Origin: Zhengitettix transpicula
Lineage: Eukaryota; Arthropoda; Insecta; Orthoptera; Tetrigidae
Length of the DNA: 64,000 nucleotides
Reading direction: 5' to 3'
NCBI GenBank assembly: GCA_037074705.1
Contig: CM073590.1
Location: forward strand, 239,663,101 to 239,727,100
The notes under the pieces are model-generated. The model was not told the origin of the DNA. It worked only from the letters and a program-made list of their open reading frames with translations, and did not search any database. Position numbers and translations under genes: made by a program. Positions 1 through 11,080 of this stretch are shown here, in pieces (the stretch's first letter is position 1; the number at the start of each line of letters is the position of its first letter).

Positions 1-115
1 AGTTCTTAACATTTAGCATATATAGGTACACAAACACGAACAGAAACGTTGTCGTAAATAAGATAAAAAAATATTGTCTGGTACTGGTCAGAAAACTGCA
101 TTATTAATTTAATAT
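1..115 (+). repeat. Penelope-type tail, partial
   Basis: Matches the tail at 50183-50290: the same order AACATTTAG, a TAGG/TAC segment, ACAAACACG, GAAACG, then AAATATTGTCTG. It is degenerate and truncated by the window edge. Confidence 0.4.
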
Positions 116-220
116 TTTCACATACGCGATGCTACAGAACGAGGGTAATTTAAATTGCCGTCATTATTACAAATCAAATTATTAATTTCTCCGCGGTATT
201 GTATATATATATATATATAT

Positions 221-1212
221 TGTGGTAATTAAGAGGAAATAATTAATTAATAAACAGAAATGTGGATTCGCATTGTTAGCGGCATAAAACACACAAGTCG
301 TGCACGAGAATGTGGCAAGAATGCAATGCTTGTGGGTATTGTAGAGGTTGGTTCGCTAGACGCGCAGAGCAGAGTCTGTGGGGAGCCGAGCTCCAGCAAA
401 GTCTACGAGGAAATATAGCAGTGGACAGACGAAAAGTGTCTGGATACATGTAATACAACAGCTAAAACAGTTGTAACATTTGTTACAAGTTGCAGTCTGT
501 GAGATAACCACGTAACATTCAACGCTAAATATTTAGTGTGTTGAGTCTAAATCATTATATTCTCTATTCAGAACATTTATTCGATTTTGGGAGCCCAGGT
601 AACTGCATCCAGCAGTTGACAAACTGCGGAACGAGCTGATAGGATTTTGTAAACGAACAGTGAACCAACTATTGCAAAACTAAAAGTGTCAATTAGAGCC
701 AGTGGATAGAAATGGCCTGTCTATAAAGTGCAATGTGTGTGTGGGCACGAACGAGCCAAATTTCCTTGAGTACCAGAGACAGTAAGGTAAAATTTCACAG
801 AATTATTATTTGTAAACTCATAGGTAAAGGTATTGTCGTCAGATTTCGAATTTCGTTCAGTATTTAAAGTTCATATTTTATGTTTTTGCATTGTAATAAA
901 TCTACTGATGAATTAGATCCATGATAGCTTCATAAAATTTCATTGTGAACAAGTAGTTCTTTATTAAAGGCCCAGTAAACGCCCCTGTGAAATAGTCATT
1001 TTATTGTAAACGTTTAATTGGTCATGTAAATTGAAATTTATTTGTCTAAATAACTTGTGTAAATTTAATTGATTTGCGTTAATAAATTAATTTGTTTGTC
1101 TATTTTAAAATTTTCATTCATATTAAAACATCTTATCATTTTAATAGTTAAACAACACATAATTGTTTGCTCCAACGTACAGTTTATTTAAATGTTCTTA
1201 AGTAAAGATATT

Positions 1213-1215
<3 letters not shown>
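221..1215 (+). repeat. LTR-like unit E1 (TGTG...TACA) in (TA)n
   Basis: Begins TGTGGTAATTAAG right after a (TA)n run and ends ATTACA at 1215 right before (TA)n at 1216-1266. It has a TATA-like CTATAAAGTGC at about 719-729, a splice-donor-like GGTAAAA at about 785, the shared box GGCCCAGTAAACGCCCC near 970, and a degenerate primer-binding-site-like stretch at 1166-1183 containing CCAACGT. The closest relatives in the window are 13129-14058 and 16200-16636. Confidence 0.65.

Positions 1216-1266
<51 letters not shown>
1216..1266. repeat. (TA)n microsatellite
   Basis: An uninterrupted TA dinucleotide run that forms the 3' flank of LTR-like unit E1. Confidence 0.95.
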
Positions 1267-1272
<6 letters not shown>

Positions 1273-2350
1273 TTCGCGACCCCCTACAGTGACGTTCAGT
1301 TATTTTTCGCAACAGTCTGAGAGTTTGAATGAGAGCTTGGGGGAGGGAGGGGGGGAGGCGTAGGATGATAACTGGTCGTCCTTGACCGCACAGTGAGGGT
1401 AGGTTCGTCCCCTACCTTAAGAATGTCCCTTCAACTACACAATACGGACGCCTACAAACGACCGAACTACCTCAAAGGGGACGAAACACCAACTATACTT
1501 TACTCCATAAAGAAGAAGAAAAAATTATATTGACAACGAAATGACTACACGGATGTTATAAAAAAAACTAATGAAGAGAAAACGGGTTTTCTGGTAACAC
1601 TGGCCAGGGGGTTAATAAAACTACTCAAGTCTCCCGAACACGTGTTTCGATTTATAGTACATCACGTTATTAAAAATAAAAAATTGAAATTTCTACATTC
1701 AAAGATGTCATTCTCTGTCCGTTGGACATCAAAAGCATACAACAACAAAATTAATTATTTAATATATCTGTTATATTAGAGAGCGACGGCTTTCCCGCTG
1801 AATCTGTTGTAGCTAAAATTCTCGGAGGACTCAACCCGGGCCAATTGTTTGTTAAATAACAACGTTTCGACGGCAAGCTCCGCCATCGTCACATCAGTCG
1901 GGTTGACAGATGAACCTGAGAACTGATGTAGGGATTTTTTTCACTCCTAAATAAAACAATTCGAGATTGGAATAGCCTGTCTCATAGTTGCGCTAGCAGA
2001 GAATAAAACGATACAAAGGGTGATTAACGATTTATGGTACGGAATTATTGATAAAAATAAATAGGATTTTTTATTAATAAAATTGTGTGTGTGAAGTTAG
2101 TTTAATCTTCGAGGCAGTGAAGTGAAGTAAAGTGAGAAGAAGTGCACAGAACTGTTGGGGAGTCATTTACAGTTACAGAGGTAGTTGAACTGCAATGTAG
2201 ACCGTAAAGGAACGATTTTTTCCCCCCTTATTTATTTTATGTTCTTGACTGTACATTAATCTATTTGTATTCTTCAAAGTCTGTATTCATGTAAAGATGG
2301 TCACCGGGCTTCACCAAATGGAGTTGAATAAAGTCTAAATATTTAGAACA
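1267..2350. other. Unassigned AT-rich DNA with a hammerhead-like tail relic
   Basis: No gene seen. There is a G-rich run near 1340-1360. On the minus strand at 1855-1905 lies a GACGATGGCGG/GCCGTC hairpin followed by GAAACGTTG, resembling the Penelope-type tails elsewhere in the window. Confidence 0.4.
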
Positions 2351-2455
2351 TCAGGATGGAAAAATCTCACCCATCTGAACCCCTGGACTCAACACGAGGC
2401 CGGGTTTGATACCCAGGTCTGGTCGATTCTTTTCCATCCTGACCATCCAATTCAG
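2351..2455. repeat. tRNA-like short repeat, degenerate inverted pair
   Basis: The right half contains CCGGGTTTGATACCC followed by TTTTCCATCCTGACC on the plus strand. The left half has the complement CAGGATGGAAAAA. The layout is the same as the pair at 18421-18675, including the TCCATCCTGA end and a B-box-like GGTTTGATACC. Confidence 0.45.
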
Positions 2456-2818
2456 TTTCACGACCAACGTGGCTGAGCTTCGTTTGAAAAACAATTTCTT
2501 CAGTTCTAAATATTTATTTTTGGAATAAATCTGTATAAATTGCGTGCCCCTCCCAGTCTTGAACCTGACATTCTGCAATCTGCATAGTCTACGATTTACA
2601 TTGAGAGAGCAGAAATAAAAATATGACGATTAAATTAAATATATTCATCCGTTCTGACAGACTCGTAGCCATTTTTCTTATACATAGATGTTGCACGTAG
2701 TTGTATTTAGCAAACACCTCTTGTGTCTGGCAATTGACGTCACGACGGAATCAGAAGAACGTCAATCTGTAAACAAACTTCTCTCCCGTAGATGCAAGTG
2801 TCAGATCGTGATACTCAC

Positions 2819-3065
2819 TGATGCAGCAGACGGCGAGGAGCCTCTGGGCCTCGTCCGGGGGCTGGCACTCGGGGAAGAAAGGTTTGAGAACGTAGATGCT
2901 GAAGGTGAGCGCCACGATGGCCTGAGAGCAAGGTCTCACGATCATGCACTCGATCCAGAGCCGCACGAACGCCATGAAGGGGCCGAAGGTCTCCATGATG
3001 TAGGCGTAGTCCGCGCCGCTCTTGGAGATCATGCAGCCCAACTCCGCGTAGCAGTAGGCGCCGAT
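2819..3065 (-). CDS. SLC7 (LAT/y+LAT-type) amino-acid transporter, exon 2
   Basis: Second coding exon of the same transporter (82 codons plus 1 nt). The acceptor is a pyrimidine-rich tract ending TGCAG just upstream of 3065; the donor is GTGAGTAT right after 2819, phase 1. The residues continue TM2 (IGAYCYAELG), then the cytoplasmic loop with SKSGADYAYIMETFG (GADYAY at joined residues 93-98), TM3 (RLWIECMIVRPCSQAIVALTF) and the extracellular loop KPFFPECQPP. The Cys there (joined residue 143) corresponds to LAT1 Cys164, which forms the disulfide with the heavy chain. RPCSQAIVALTF resembles arthropod members as I remember them. The next exon would start near TM4 and lies left of this window. 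An antisense frame at 2688-3101 (+) is a shadow. Confidence 0.93.
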
Positions 3066-3191
3066 CTGCACCGAGGGGGAACAAAGAAAACACGACTGTA
3101 AAGCCACCTACCTACCAGAAACCAACGGATTCAGGAAACTTTACAATCTAATGATACTACAGTTGTGATATTTGTATATGTTATATTATAC

Positions 3192-3198
<7 letters not shown>

Positions 3199-3230
<32 letters not shown>
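3199..3230. repeat. (TA)n microsatellite
   Basis: TA run immediately 5' of LTR-like unit E2. Confidence 0.9.
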
Positions 3231-3233
<3 letters not shown>

Positions 3234-4312
3234 AATGCCAATTAATTAGGCCATTAATTGTTTAGACGTAAAATTTTAATTGTTTGAGAAATCCATTATA
3301 GCGGTCTGATCGAACAAAGCAACAATGAGAGAAGCGAGCCCACTTTGCTTTGTCGAAAAGTCAAAAATGGCGTATGCGCGCTAAACCTCGGGAGAACTAG
3401 GAGTCAGTTTGCGGAAAAAACATCGTGAGGAGCAGAACAAGGAATATAACTGTTAGTTAGCGGAGAAAGATTGTTAGGAGCTGATGGCGGAAAGACATTA
3501 TGAGGAGCAGAGACTAGACACCGTCAATGTATAACTAGTTAAAGTTGTAAATTAATACGAAGAAAACATTCACGCCGCGAGTATTGCAGCGTAAATAATT
3601 GAAAAGTAAGAGCAGTTTAAGTCAACAGCCAGGAGCTAAAGAAAAGTTAGTTCGCTCCGAAAGAATAAACAGTTAAAATAAATCGCAAAGGAGATACGTA
3701 ACAGTTTACGTCCAATTCAGTAAAAGACTAATAAACGCTACGAATCATAGGGTTCCTGTAAGGCGAGCAGACATCAGACAGCTGACATTCAGGAGGATCA
3801 TCCGAGTTCCTGGGAGCCTATCAGTTTTGACTTCAATAGTGTAAAATCTGTGAGTCGACATTTAGAATCAGTGTAAAAGGTTGCAATAGTGAACTTCCGA
3901 AACCAAAAAAGAATGCAGGTACCAGACGAACAGTATGTAAATAACAAAACCAAAACTAATGATTAATTGTAAACATTAATTAAAGGATAGAGTCAGATTT
4001 CGCTCTCTTTTAAACTTCAATCAAAGTTAATTTCTTTTCTTTTAAATTTCTTTCTATCGACATATTGTTTAGGTAAAATGTGAACCGTTTGTTAATAAGA
4101 TTTTTAAAATCAATTTGTTGTGTCCATTATCAAACCCAGTGAAGGCCCTGAGAGAGAGAGAAAGATCTCAAATTTTGTTGTAATTATCTTTATTGCCACA
4201 AAAGTTGGTTAATTTTGATCTTTTCATTTAATAAAAAACGTTCAATTTAACTATTACATAAATAGCTTTCAGAAGGTAGGACAAATTAAATTATCAATAA
4301 CTAATTATTACA
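3231..4312 (+). repeat. LTR-like unit E2 (TGTAATGCC...TTACA)
   Basis: Starts TGTAATGCCAATTAATTAGG after (TA)n and ends AATTATTACA before ATATATAT. It is the same family as 56548-57416. It carries a mini-reading frame, ATG at 3913 and eight codons (M-Q-V-P-D-E-Q-Y), running straight into a donor-like GTAAAT at 3937. The box AAACCCAGTGAAGGCCCTGAGA lies near 4133. The primer-site region (about 4262-4280) is degenerate. Confidence 0.7.
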
Positions 4313-4765
4313 ATATATATATTGTGGAGCATTTTCTTTCACCTCCAGAACTTGTGTATTTTATTGATTATTTATTTGGTCTCCGGGTATCTTTATTTTT
4401 AATAGACTCTATCGGATGGGAAGTGGAGGAAAGGGAGCTGTATCCGATATTAACAACATTTTTTTTGTATTGAAGAAGTATGTATTTGTAGACGCTGGAT
4501 GAAGACTTCTCTGGTTTCCAGTCGGGTTGCTGTCAAGTCGACGCAACGATCCAAAGAGATAGACGTAACTGGGAGGGGAGCGACCCACCCCGTACCACCT
4601 ATGTAAACCCTTTGATTGGACAATGAAAACTCGACCATGACTATATATTCTACCACCCTGAATTTGACGGCACTTCACTTGAAGAAGATGGAAACGTTGT
4701 GTGCAACAACAAAATACATCACCAGACTGGAAACCCGAGAACTCTTCATCCAAGTATGTATTTGG
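4313..4765. other. Unassigned segment between LTR-like unit and LINE relic
   Basis: A second TGTGG follows ATATAT at about 4322 and could be the start of another truncated LTR-like unit. At 4680-4710 (+) GAAGAAGATGGAAACGTTG resembles the Penelope-type tails. Overlapping frames on the minus strand are not convincing genes. Confidence 0.3.
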
Positions 4766-5250
4766 TTATTGTTTCGTGGATCTATTGAACATTGAGGTCA
4801 CTGTGGATGCGGATAAGTACCCCGGACAGTTTCTGATATAACGAAGGATTTTATTATGAGATATTTGGATCTTAATGACGTGTGTTTTGGCAGCGGAACC
4901 CCAAATGTTCGAGGCGTGATTCCATAAAGGACAAATAAAGTATATATAAAAAGTAATTTTTTCATTTGAAAGGGATAAAGGTGAATTAGGATTTTGAAGC
5001 GGTGATTGATGGTACTGGTGTGTTGGGACCATCTTAGCTCAAAATCGAGGATTAAACCGAGGTATTTATGGTTCTGTTTGTTCTGAATGGCTGTGTTGTT
5101 AATGTGGTAATTGTTAGTGAACGGTATTTTTTTTAGGGGAAATAGTAACAGTGATGGATTTGTTTATGTTTATGGTTATTCTCCAATTATTAGCTCAAAT
5201 GGCTACATGGTTAAAACCTTGCAGGACTTTACCTTTAAAACTGTAATGGA
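4766..5250 (-). pseudogene. Jockey-like non-LTR retrotransposon reverse-transcriptase relic
   Basis: Translated with frameshifts on the minus strand, this gives the order typical of the RT thumb and downstream region of Jockey-clade elements. WRITININKS is followed by KYLGLILD, then RWSQHTSTI, then WGSAAKTHVIKIQISHNKILR and IRNCPGYLS. Known Jockey proteins have the equivalent KYLG...LTW and YGCPVWGTAA...KIQ..QNK.LR. The longest open piece is 88 codons (5032-4766). Several stops and shifts show that it is dead. The palm and endonuclease domains are absent. Confidence 0.75.
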
Positions 5251-5324
5251 GACAAATTTAAATTCATTTTTGTATTGCATTTAGTTTATAATTCTTGTTT
5301 TTGTTATCTGATTATTTTGTTTTT

Positions 5325-5786
5325 TAGGTGTATACAGGCTACGTATAGCGTAATCCACATAGAGGCAACTTCCCTCTTATAGGATGGGAAAGGGATTTGA
5401 AAGGGGGGATGCGGAGGGGTCGAGGAAGGTAGCCAAGGGCTAAATAGGGCACCAGGGGTATGGTTTAAGGATCCTACCTGGCAATTCGCCTAAAAGTGAT
5501 GCAGGAAAAACCCTATAAAAACCTGCATCAGGTAGGTCGGGCATTTGGTACTTGTCCCACGCCCTTCCGACTGCGGGAGAGGGGTTTGCTGTGGGGTCGC
5601 AGCTTTCCCTCACAAATAGGAATAGCGGACAACTCTTAACCATATGCCCAATGTCTGCGACCCGGGAACATACACCTCTCAAAACAGGCCGAGGTGCCTC
5701 AACACGTAGGAACCTTAGCTCAAAAACCAAAGATATGTGTAGGCATCCTCAAAGGTGGCCTCCTCCAGAACTCTCTGGGAAGGAAT
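5325..5786 (-). repeat. SINE-like poly(A) retroposon (family S), copy 1
   Basis: Reads (complement) as GGCTACNTTTGNGGATGCC, then the CCGAGGTGCCTC stretch, GCAGCTGCCTCC, CCTGCATCACTTTTAGGCGAA, GGATCC and GTGGATTACGCTA. The A-rich tail end has been replaced, and the block from GGAGGCAGCTG to the TTCCAATGG region is partly deleted. Frames open across it in both directions are shared by all copies and are not taken as genes. Confidence 0.7.
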
Positions 5787-5814
5787 CGAAAAAAAAATCC
5801 TAGTACACGTGAAG

Positions 5815-6224
5815 CTTACTTTAGAGTGTAATCCACATTGTGGCAGCTCCACTCTTATAGCATCGGAAAAGGAGTGAAAGGGGGGATGCGGAAAGGAAGA
5901 GGAAGGTAGCCAAGGGTTAACTAGGGCCCCTGGGCTATGGTTCAAGGATCCTACCCGGCATTCGCCTTAAAGTAATGCAGGACAAACCCTAGAACAACCT
6001 GCATCAGGTAGATCGGGCATTGGGTACTTGTCCCACGCCCTTCCGATAGTGGGAGAGGAGTTTGCTGTGGGGACACAGCATTCCCTTCTCCGTACCTCGA
6101 CCAGTTTAGGAGGCAGCTGTTCCAATGGGAATAGCGGACAACTCTTACCGTATGCTCAAGGTCTGTGACCCCGGAACATACACCTCTCAAAAACAGGTTG
6201 AGGTGCCTCGGCATGTGGGAAAAA
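5815..6224 (-). repeat. SINE-like retroposon S, copy 2
   Basis: A second copy directly after copy 1 in the same orientation, ending at the GCCGAGGCACCTC / CCACATGCCG block near 6222. The A-tail end is degenerate (TTTAGAGTGTAATCCAC). Confidence 0.7.
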
Positions 6225-7424
6225 AGTAATATTATTGGTGTTGAAATTGCGCAAAATAAAAATGTTAGTAACTTCCTGTAGCATTGCGCTTTATTATTTT
6301 ATTTACACAATAGACATTAAGGAAACATCGATAATTACAAACTGTAATGGAGACAAATTTAAATTCATTTTTGTATTGGTATTAAGTTTATATAATATCT
6401 CATTATTCTTGTTATTTGTTGTCGGTAAATCAAAGATATTATGTTATGTTGAGATGAAGAATTGTTTTTATCTGTGGAATAAAATACTTCAAAACTGGAC
6501 CGTGAAAAATACAAGAATATTTACGACGTTGCACTAAAAATCCTTTTAGCATTTTCAATTATGAACATTAACAAGTACAAGCAACGCTCATATGATCATA
6601 TGGAAGACGTCTTGAGAACAGCTGCTTCTAATATGTTCTCCTGAATGCGACGGACTTGTTAAAGAAAAACGATGCGATGTGTGTGTGTGTGTGTGTGTCA
6701 CATTAAATTTATTTCGTAAGCAACAAAAAAAATTATTACTTATTATTATTATTATTTTTATTTTCTTATCTGGCCCTTACCTTCCCGGCCCGCCCGCGAT
6801 TTCCATACGTATTTTAACCAACTCCCACTTCCGTAATGTCAGAATCCGCGTGGATCTGTTCCTATTGGCTCAAAGGCGTTATCCTTTAATCAGGATTTAT
6901 CATTTTTGGCACCAGATAAACTATCGAGGGCTAGGAAAGGATTGAATTAGGAGGCATATAGGGGGAAAGTGCGGCAGCCATGTTGGTCTGTCTTCGGGGC
7001 TTTCGTACGCACATTTGTTTCCGACGTTTCAGACGACATAAAAAAATTCATTGATTTACTTTCAACCAAATTATCTGTTTAAATAGAATTTTCAATATGC
7101 ATCATATTTTTAACATTGAAAAAAATATCATTGTCGTGTTGTTTTTATTTTTGCTTTCCAGCGAAATTCAATTACGCTTTTAAAAAAAATTATTGCACAT
7201 CGTACGTGACGTAATGAGAAGAAAACTTGAGTTAATTGTTTTTCGGAAAAAAATTGCCATTGGCGATTTCACACGGTTTGCATGCACGTAGACGATTTTA
7301 TTTTTTTTTCTAGTCACGTTGGCAAGACTTTGGATTTTATTGTTCAATGCATTCAAGGCCAGTTGACACCGCGCTTATTTTTCTCCCTAGGAAAATATGT
7401 TAAACCGGAATTTTGGAAACGATT
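6225..7424. other. Unassigned AT-rich DNA
   Basis: Contains a (TG) run at 6679-6698, poly-A/T runs and no convincing gene. A frame at 6235-6537 (100 codons) is AT-driven and lacks any recognisable domain. Confidence 0.5.
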
Positions 7425-7575
7425 TAAATGAATACAAAATAATAAAATGAAAAAATTTAAACGTCTGTTTGAAAATAATGAATAAGAAAGACAGACAATT
7501 CAGACCAAAAAAAAAAGGTGATAATATAAACACCACACAACGTTTCTCGGATCCTCGAACAGTTAAGTAGCCGTA
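7425..7575 (-). repeat. Penelope-type tail (family P)
   Basis: Complement of the family-P 3' tail: a TTTTTTTGTCTGAATTG-like segment, CTTTCTTATTCATTATTTTCA and GACGTAAA. The GGATCC and GAAACGTTGTGTGGT blocks are present. Confidence 0.65.
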
Positions 7576-7766
7576 AAGGCATTTACAATTGTTATGTATG
7601 AATGTTTTTTTTCCAAATAATGACATTTTAGTAATGACAGAATATTAGTATGTTACAGGCATAATATATCTCGTCATCGCGGAGCAGATTCCACGAGGAA
7701 GGAACTTTGACCACTAGAAGAGGAGGCTGGACCTCCGGTTAGATGTCACCGCTGCGCTGCTGCTCG

Positions 7767-7910
7767 GATCCTTGTGCCTTTCGTCAGGTGCTTCTGTGTC
7801 GCTCTAGGCTCTTCTTCACACCTGAGGAAAGGGGACAAGGATCCCAGAGACGTTGTGTGGTATTTACATGACCGATTTTTGTCTGAATTGCCTATGATTC
7901 TTATTCAAAA
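7767..7910 (+). repeat. Penelope-type tail P, with short inverted stub
   Basis: Plus-strand tail: TGTGTCGCTCTAGGCTCTTC, CACCTGAGGAAAGGGG, AAGGATCCCAGAGACGTTG, TGTGGTATTTA. It is preceded at 7767-7792 by an inverted stub GGATCCTTG...CGTCAGGTGC, so two tails face each other. Confidence 0.65.
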
Positions 7911-8194
7911 AAAAATAATATATACGTACAGTCCTCTCGCGACTTATCTCGATATCTAGAATTTTTTTTATATTTAAATTTTTTAAAAAGTTAAAAAAAA
8001 AAAGAAATATGAGAGGAAATAGTCTGGTAACATATTTTTATTCTTACAATTACAAACTGATACAGAAGTTTCTATTAATCCATTTTTAAAACGATGAACG
8101 GACAGTTAGAAAAAAAAGTAATTAAGTCCAATACCTTAGCTAAAAAAAATCAATAAATCGGCAATATACAGACTGACACTTTGAGACTCAATAA

Positions 8195-8292
8195 TTGCTA
8201 TGATCCCTTATTGTTAGGCTAACCCTTCGGCTCTCGCATTGTCGTTGCGTTTTCGTCGCTTTTTGAGTTTTGTCTACTGACGAGTGCTCATA
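8195..8292 (+). repeat. Penelope-type tail P, 5' part of a split copy
   Basis: Carries CTATGATCCCTTATTGTTA, GGCTCTCGCATTGTCGTTGCG and the start of GACGAGTGCAGTTG. It is interrupted after CGAGTGCTCATA by two S retroposons; the rest resumes at 9363. Confidence 0.7.
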
Positions 8293-8829
8293 GATCGCAA
8301 GGAAGCCTGCGAGAGGATTTCCCAGAGAGCTCTGGCGGGGGCTACCTTTGGGGATGCTCTCACATCTCTCTGGTTTTTTTGAACTAAGGTTCCCACATGC
8401 CGAGGCACCTCGGTCTGTTTTGAGAGGTGTATGTTCCGGGGTCGCAGACCTTGGGCATACGGCAAGAGTTGTCCGCTATTCCTATTGGAATAGTCGGCCA
8501 GCTGCCTCCTAAACAGGCCAAGGCATGGCGAGGGGTAAGCTGCGTCCCCACAGCAAACTCCTCTCCCGCTATCGGAAGGGCGTGGGACAAGTACCCAATG
8601 CCCGACCTACCCGATGCAGGTTTTTCTAAGGTTTTCCCTGCATTCCTTTAGGCGAATGCCGGGTAGGATCCTTAAAATATAGCCCGGGGGCCCTAGTTAA
8701 CCCTTGGCTACCTTCCTCTACCCTTCCGCATCCCCCCTTTCAAATCCCTTCCTATGCTATTAAAGGGGAGTTGCCCTAAGTGGATTACCCTCATGTAGCC
8801 TATTGCCCTAAAAAAAAAACAAAAAAAAA
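8293..8829 (+). repeat. SINE-like retroposon S, copy 3 (poly(A), 12-bp TSD)
   Basis: A full-length copy in sense orientation. The 5' end has a CCTGCGAGAGG hairpin element, then the body, ending GTTGCCCTAAGTGGATTACC and an A-rich tail (8810-8829). It is flanked by CGAGTGCTCATA at 8281-8292 and again at 8830-8841. A poly(A) tail and a 12-bp duplication indicate target-primed reverse transcription by a partner LINE. Confidence 0.85.
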
Positions 8830-8841
8830 CGAGTGCTCATA

Positions 8842-9362
8842 TTATTGGTCAAAAAGCCTGCGAGAGGATTCTCTCGCAGGTAACCTGCGAGGGATTTTCT
8901 CTCGCAGGCAGAACCTTTTAGGAGAGATACGAAGGGGCTGCCTTTGGGTATGCTTTTTCCTCTCAGTTTTTGAACAAAGGTTCCCACATGCCGAGGCACC
9001 TCTGGCTGTTTTGAGAGGTGTATGTTCCGGGGTCGCAGACCTTGGGCATACGGTAAGAGTTGTTCGCTATTCCCATTGGAATAGCCGGCCAGCTGCCTCC
9101 TAAACTGGTCGAGGCACGGAGAAGGGAATGCTGCGTCCCCACAGCAAACTCCTCTCCCGCTATCGGAAGGGCGTGGGACAAGTGCCCAATGCCCGACCTA
9201 CCTGATGCAGGTTTTTATAGGGTTTTCCCTGCATTTCTTTAGGCGAATGCCAGGTAGGATCCCTTCCGCATTCCCCCTTTCAAATCCCTTCCTATGCTAT
9301 AAGAGGGGAGTTGCGACTATGTGGATTACCCTATACATAGCCTGTCTACACCCCAAAAAAAA
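8842..9362 (+). repeat. SINE-like retroposon S, copy 4 (older insertion in the same site)
   Basis: Sense-strand copy with the 5' hairpin units CCTGCGAGAGGATTCTCTCG and CTGCGAGGGATTTTCTCTCG, ending in CCCCAAAAAAAA. CGAGTGC on the left (8830-8836) and CGAGTGC at 9363 mark its own duplication. Copy 3 later inserted into its left flank. The exact 5' boundary lies between 8837 and 8842. Confidence 0.8.
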
Positions 9363-9500
9363 CGAGTGCATTTGTGTCGTTCTAGGCTCTTCTTCGCACC
9401 TGACGAAAAGGGAACAAGGATCTCAGAAACGTTTTGTGGTATATATTACCGTTTTTTTTGTTTGTATTGGCTATCTTTATTATTCAAATCGGCAATATAT
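9363..9500 (+). repeat. Penelope-type tail P, 3' part of the split copy
   Basis: Resumes CGAGTGCATTTGTGTCG, GGCTCTTCTTCGCACCTGAC, AAGGATCTCAGAAACGTTTTG and GGTATATATTACC. Together with 8195-8292 it forms one tail split by two S insertions. Confidence 0.7.
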
Positions 9501-10309
9501 TTTTAAAAAATAACAGTTTTTAAATGATTCCATCTATTTAGAATTAAACTATAATCCTTAAAGACCTCCTAGTATTCAGAAACTGTATTTTATTACTGAA
9601 AGTAAGTACAATATGGAGTTGATGCTGACAGCCATACTTAAATAAGGATTCAAATTAATATTTGTAACCGTTCAATTATTTTATAAGAAACATATCTTCT
9701 TCTTCACGTTCCTTTGAAATAATAAGACATTTCTTAAAACAAAATTATTGAGACTGCAACTGGCTTTTAAGGGACCTGGGGAGGGGGGGTGGAAAAAATA
9801 CAAAGGCTTTCTCGAGTAACCGGGGGGGGGGAGGGGGAAGAAGGCGAAAACATCAGCTTGTAGATGACGAGAAGTAAATGACAGTTTCGGCGGCATCTTG
9901 CAACCAGAAGTTTCGTCATCTGCTTCCTTTGGCCAGGCGAAGAAGAAAACAAATATTCTACCAAAGTTTGGACAAATTCAAATATGAGTGACAGAATCGC
10001 TAACAGTTGCTACAACAAATTATAGGGGATCGATTTCTTTTTCACTCTAGAGAGAGAAAAAACATCCATTTGAAAATTAAAATTGATTAGCAAAGTCTAT
10101 GTTGAAGATGTCGCAGTTACGGGTCGCAACGTCAGTTCTCCACCAAACGAGTACCGATGTGGAAGCCAGAGAACTGTTCATGCAGCTAATTTAAAAGAGT
10201 AACAGAAGTCAAAAAGATGACCCCACTAATTTCAGATTTTTTCAGTATTAAAATATATATATATATCTGCCAACTTGAAACAAAAACGATTTGTTTAAAA
10301 GACACATTC
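9501..10309. other. Unassigned DNA with a hammerhead-like relic
   Basis: G-rich runs at about 9780 and 9822-9838. On the minus strand at 9885-9955, CAGATGACGAAACTTC resembles the Penelope-type tails. No gene recognised. Confidence 0.4.
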
Positions 10310-10592
10310 TTCTTCTTCTTCCAAAGCTCTACAGCCCAATGTGGGCTTTGCCTGCCTTCACAATCTGCCTCCAATCTGCCCTCCTCTCAGCTTCTCTCCC
10401 ACCACCTGATTGTCTTCATTTTCTTCATGTCTTCTAACACATCTTGCATCCATCTTTTCCTTGGTCTTCCCCTTTATATATATCTGCTTTGGCATTCTTT
10501 CTGTAGCAATTCTTTGTACGTGTCCAAACCATGAGATTCTACGTGATTTTATAAATCTAACTATGTATTCTCCTTATAGGAAGGTTTTCTTT
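10310..10592 (-). pseudogene. Non-LTR retrotransposon 3' end (family L1), part B
   Basis: The minus strand encodes, with breaks, the C-terminal end of a reverse transcriptase like the plus-strand copy at 48060-48850: FIKSRR, a GRP-type basic stretch, DARCVRRHEE and AKPTLGCRALE. Part A lies at 11081-11510. An S retroposon sits between the two parts. Confidence 0.65.
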
Positions 10593-11080
10593 TTAGGGTA
10601 ACAGGCTACATGAGGGTAATCCACGTTGGGCAACTCCCCTTTAATAGCATAGGAAGGAAGGGATTTGAAAGGGGGGATGCGGAAGGGTAGAGGAAGGTAG
10701 CCAAGGGTTAACTAGGGCCCCCGGGGTATAGTTTAAAGATCCTACCCGACTTTCGCCTAAAAGTAATGCAGGGAAATCCCTAGAAAAACCTACATCAGTA
10801 GGTCGGGCATTGGGCACTTGTCCTACGCCCATCCGATAGCGGGAGAGGAGTCTGCTGTGGGGACGCAGCATTCCCTTCTCCGTGCCTCGACCAGTTTAGG
10901 AGGCAGCTGGCCGACTGTTCCAATGGGAACAGCGAACAACTCTTACCGTATGCCCAAGGTGTGTGACCCCCGGAACATACACCTCTCAGAACAGGCCAAG
11001 GTGCCTCGGCTTGTGGTAACCTTACTTCAAAAACGGAGAGGAAAAGGCATCCCCAAAGGTAGCCCCTTCTTATCTCTTCA
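10593..11080 (-). repeat. SINE-like retroposon S, copy 5, nested in a LINE
   Basis: A complete copy with the A-tail complement CTTTTTAGGGTAACAGG at its left end and AAAGGTAGCCCCTTC at its right. The LINE sequence continuous at 48500-48600 is split exactly around it. Confidence 0.8.

Noticed and set aside
2688..3101. 137-codon plus-strand frame over SLC7 exon 2
   Set aside because: Antisense shadow of a conserved transmembrane-protein exon with proper splice sites on the minus strand.
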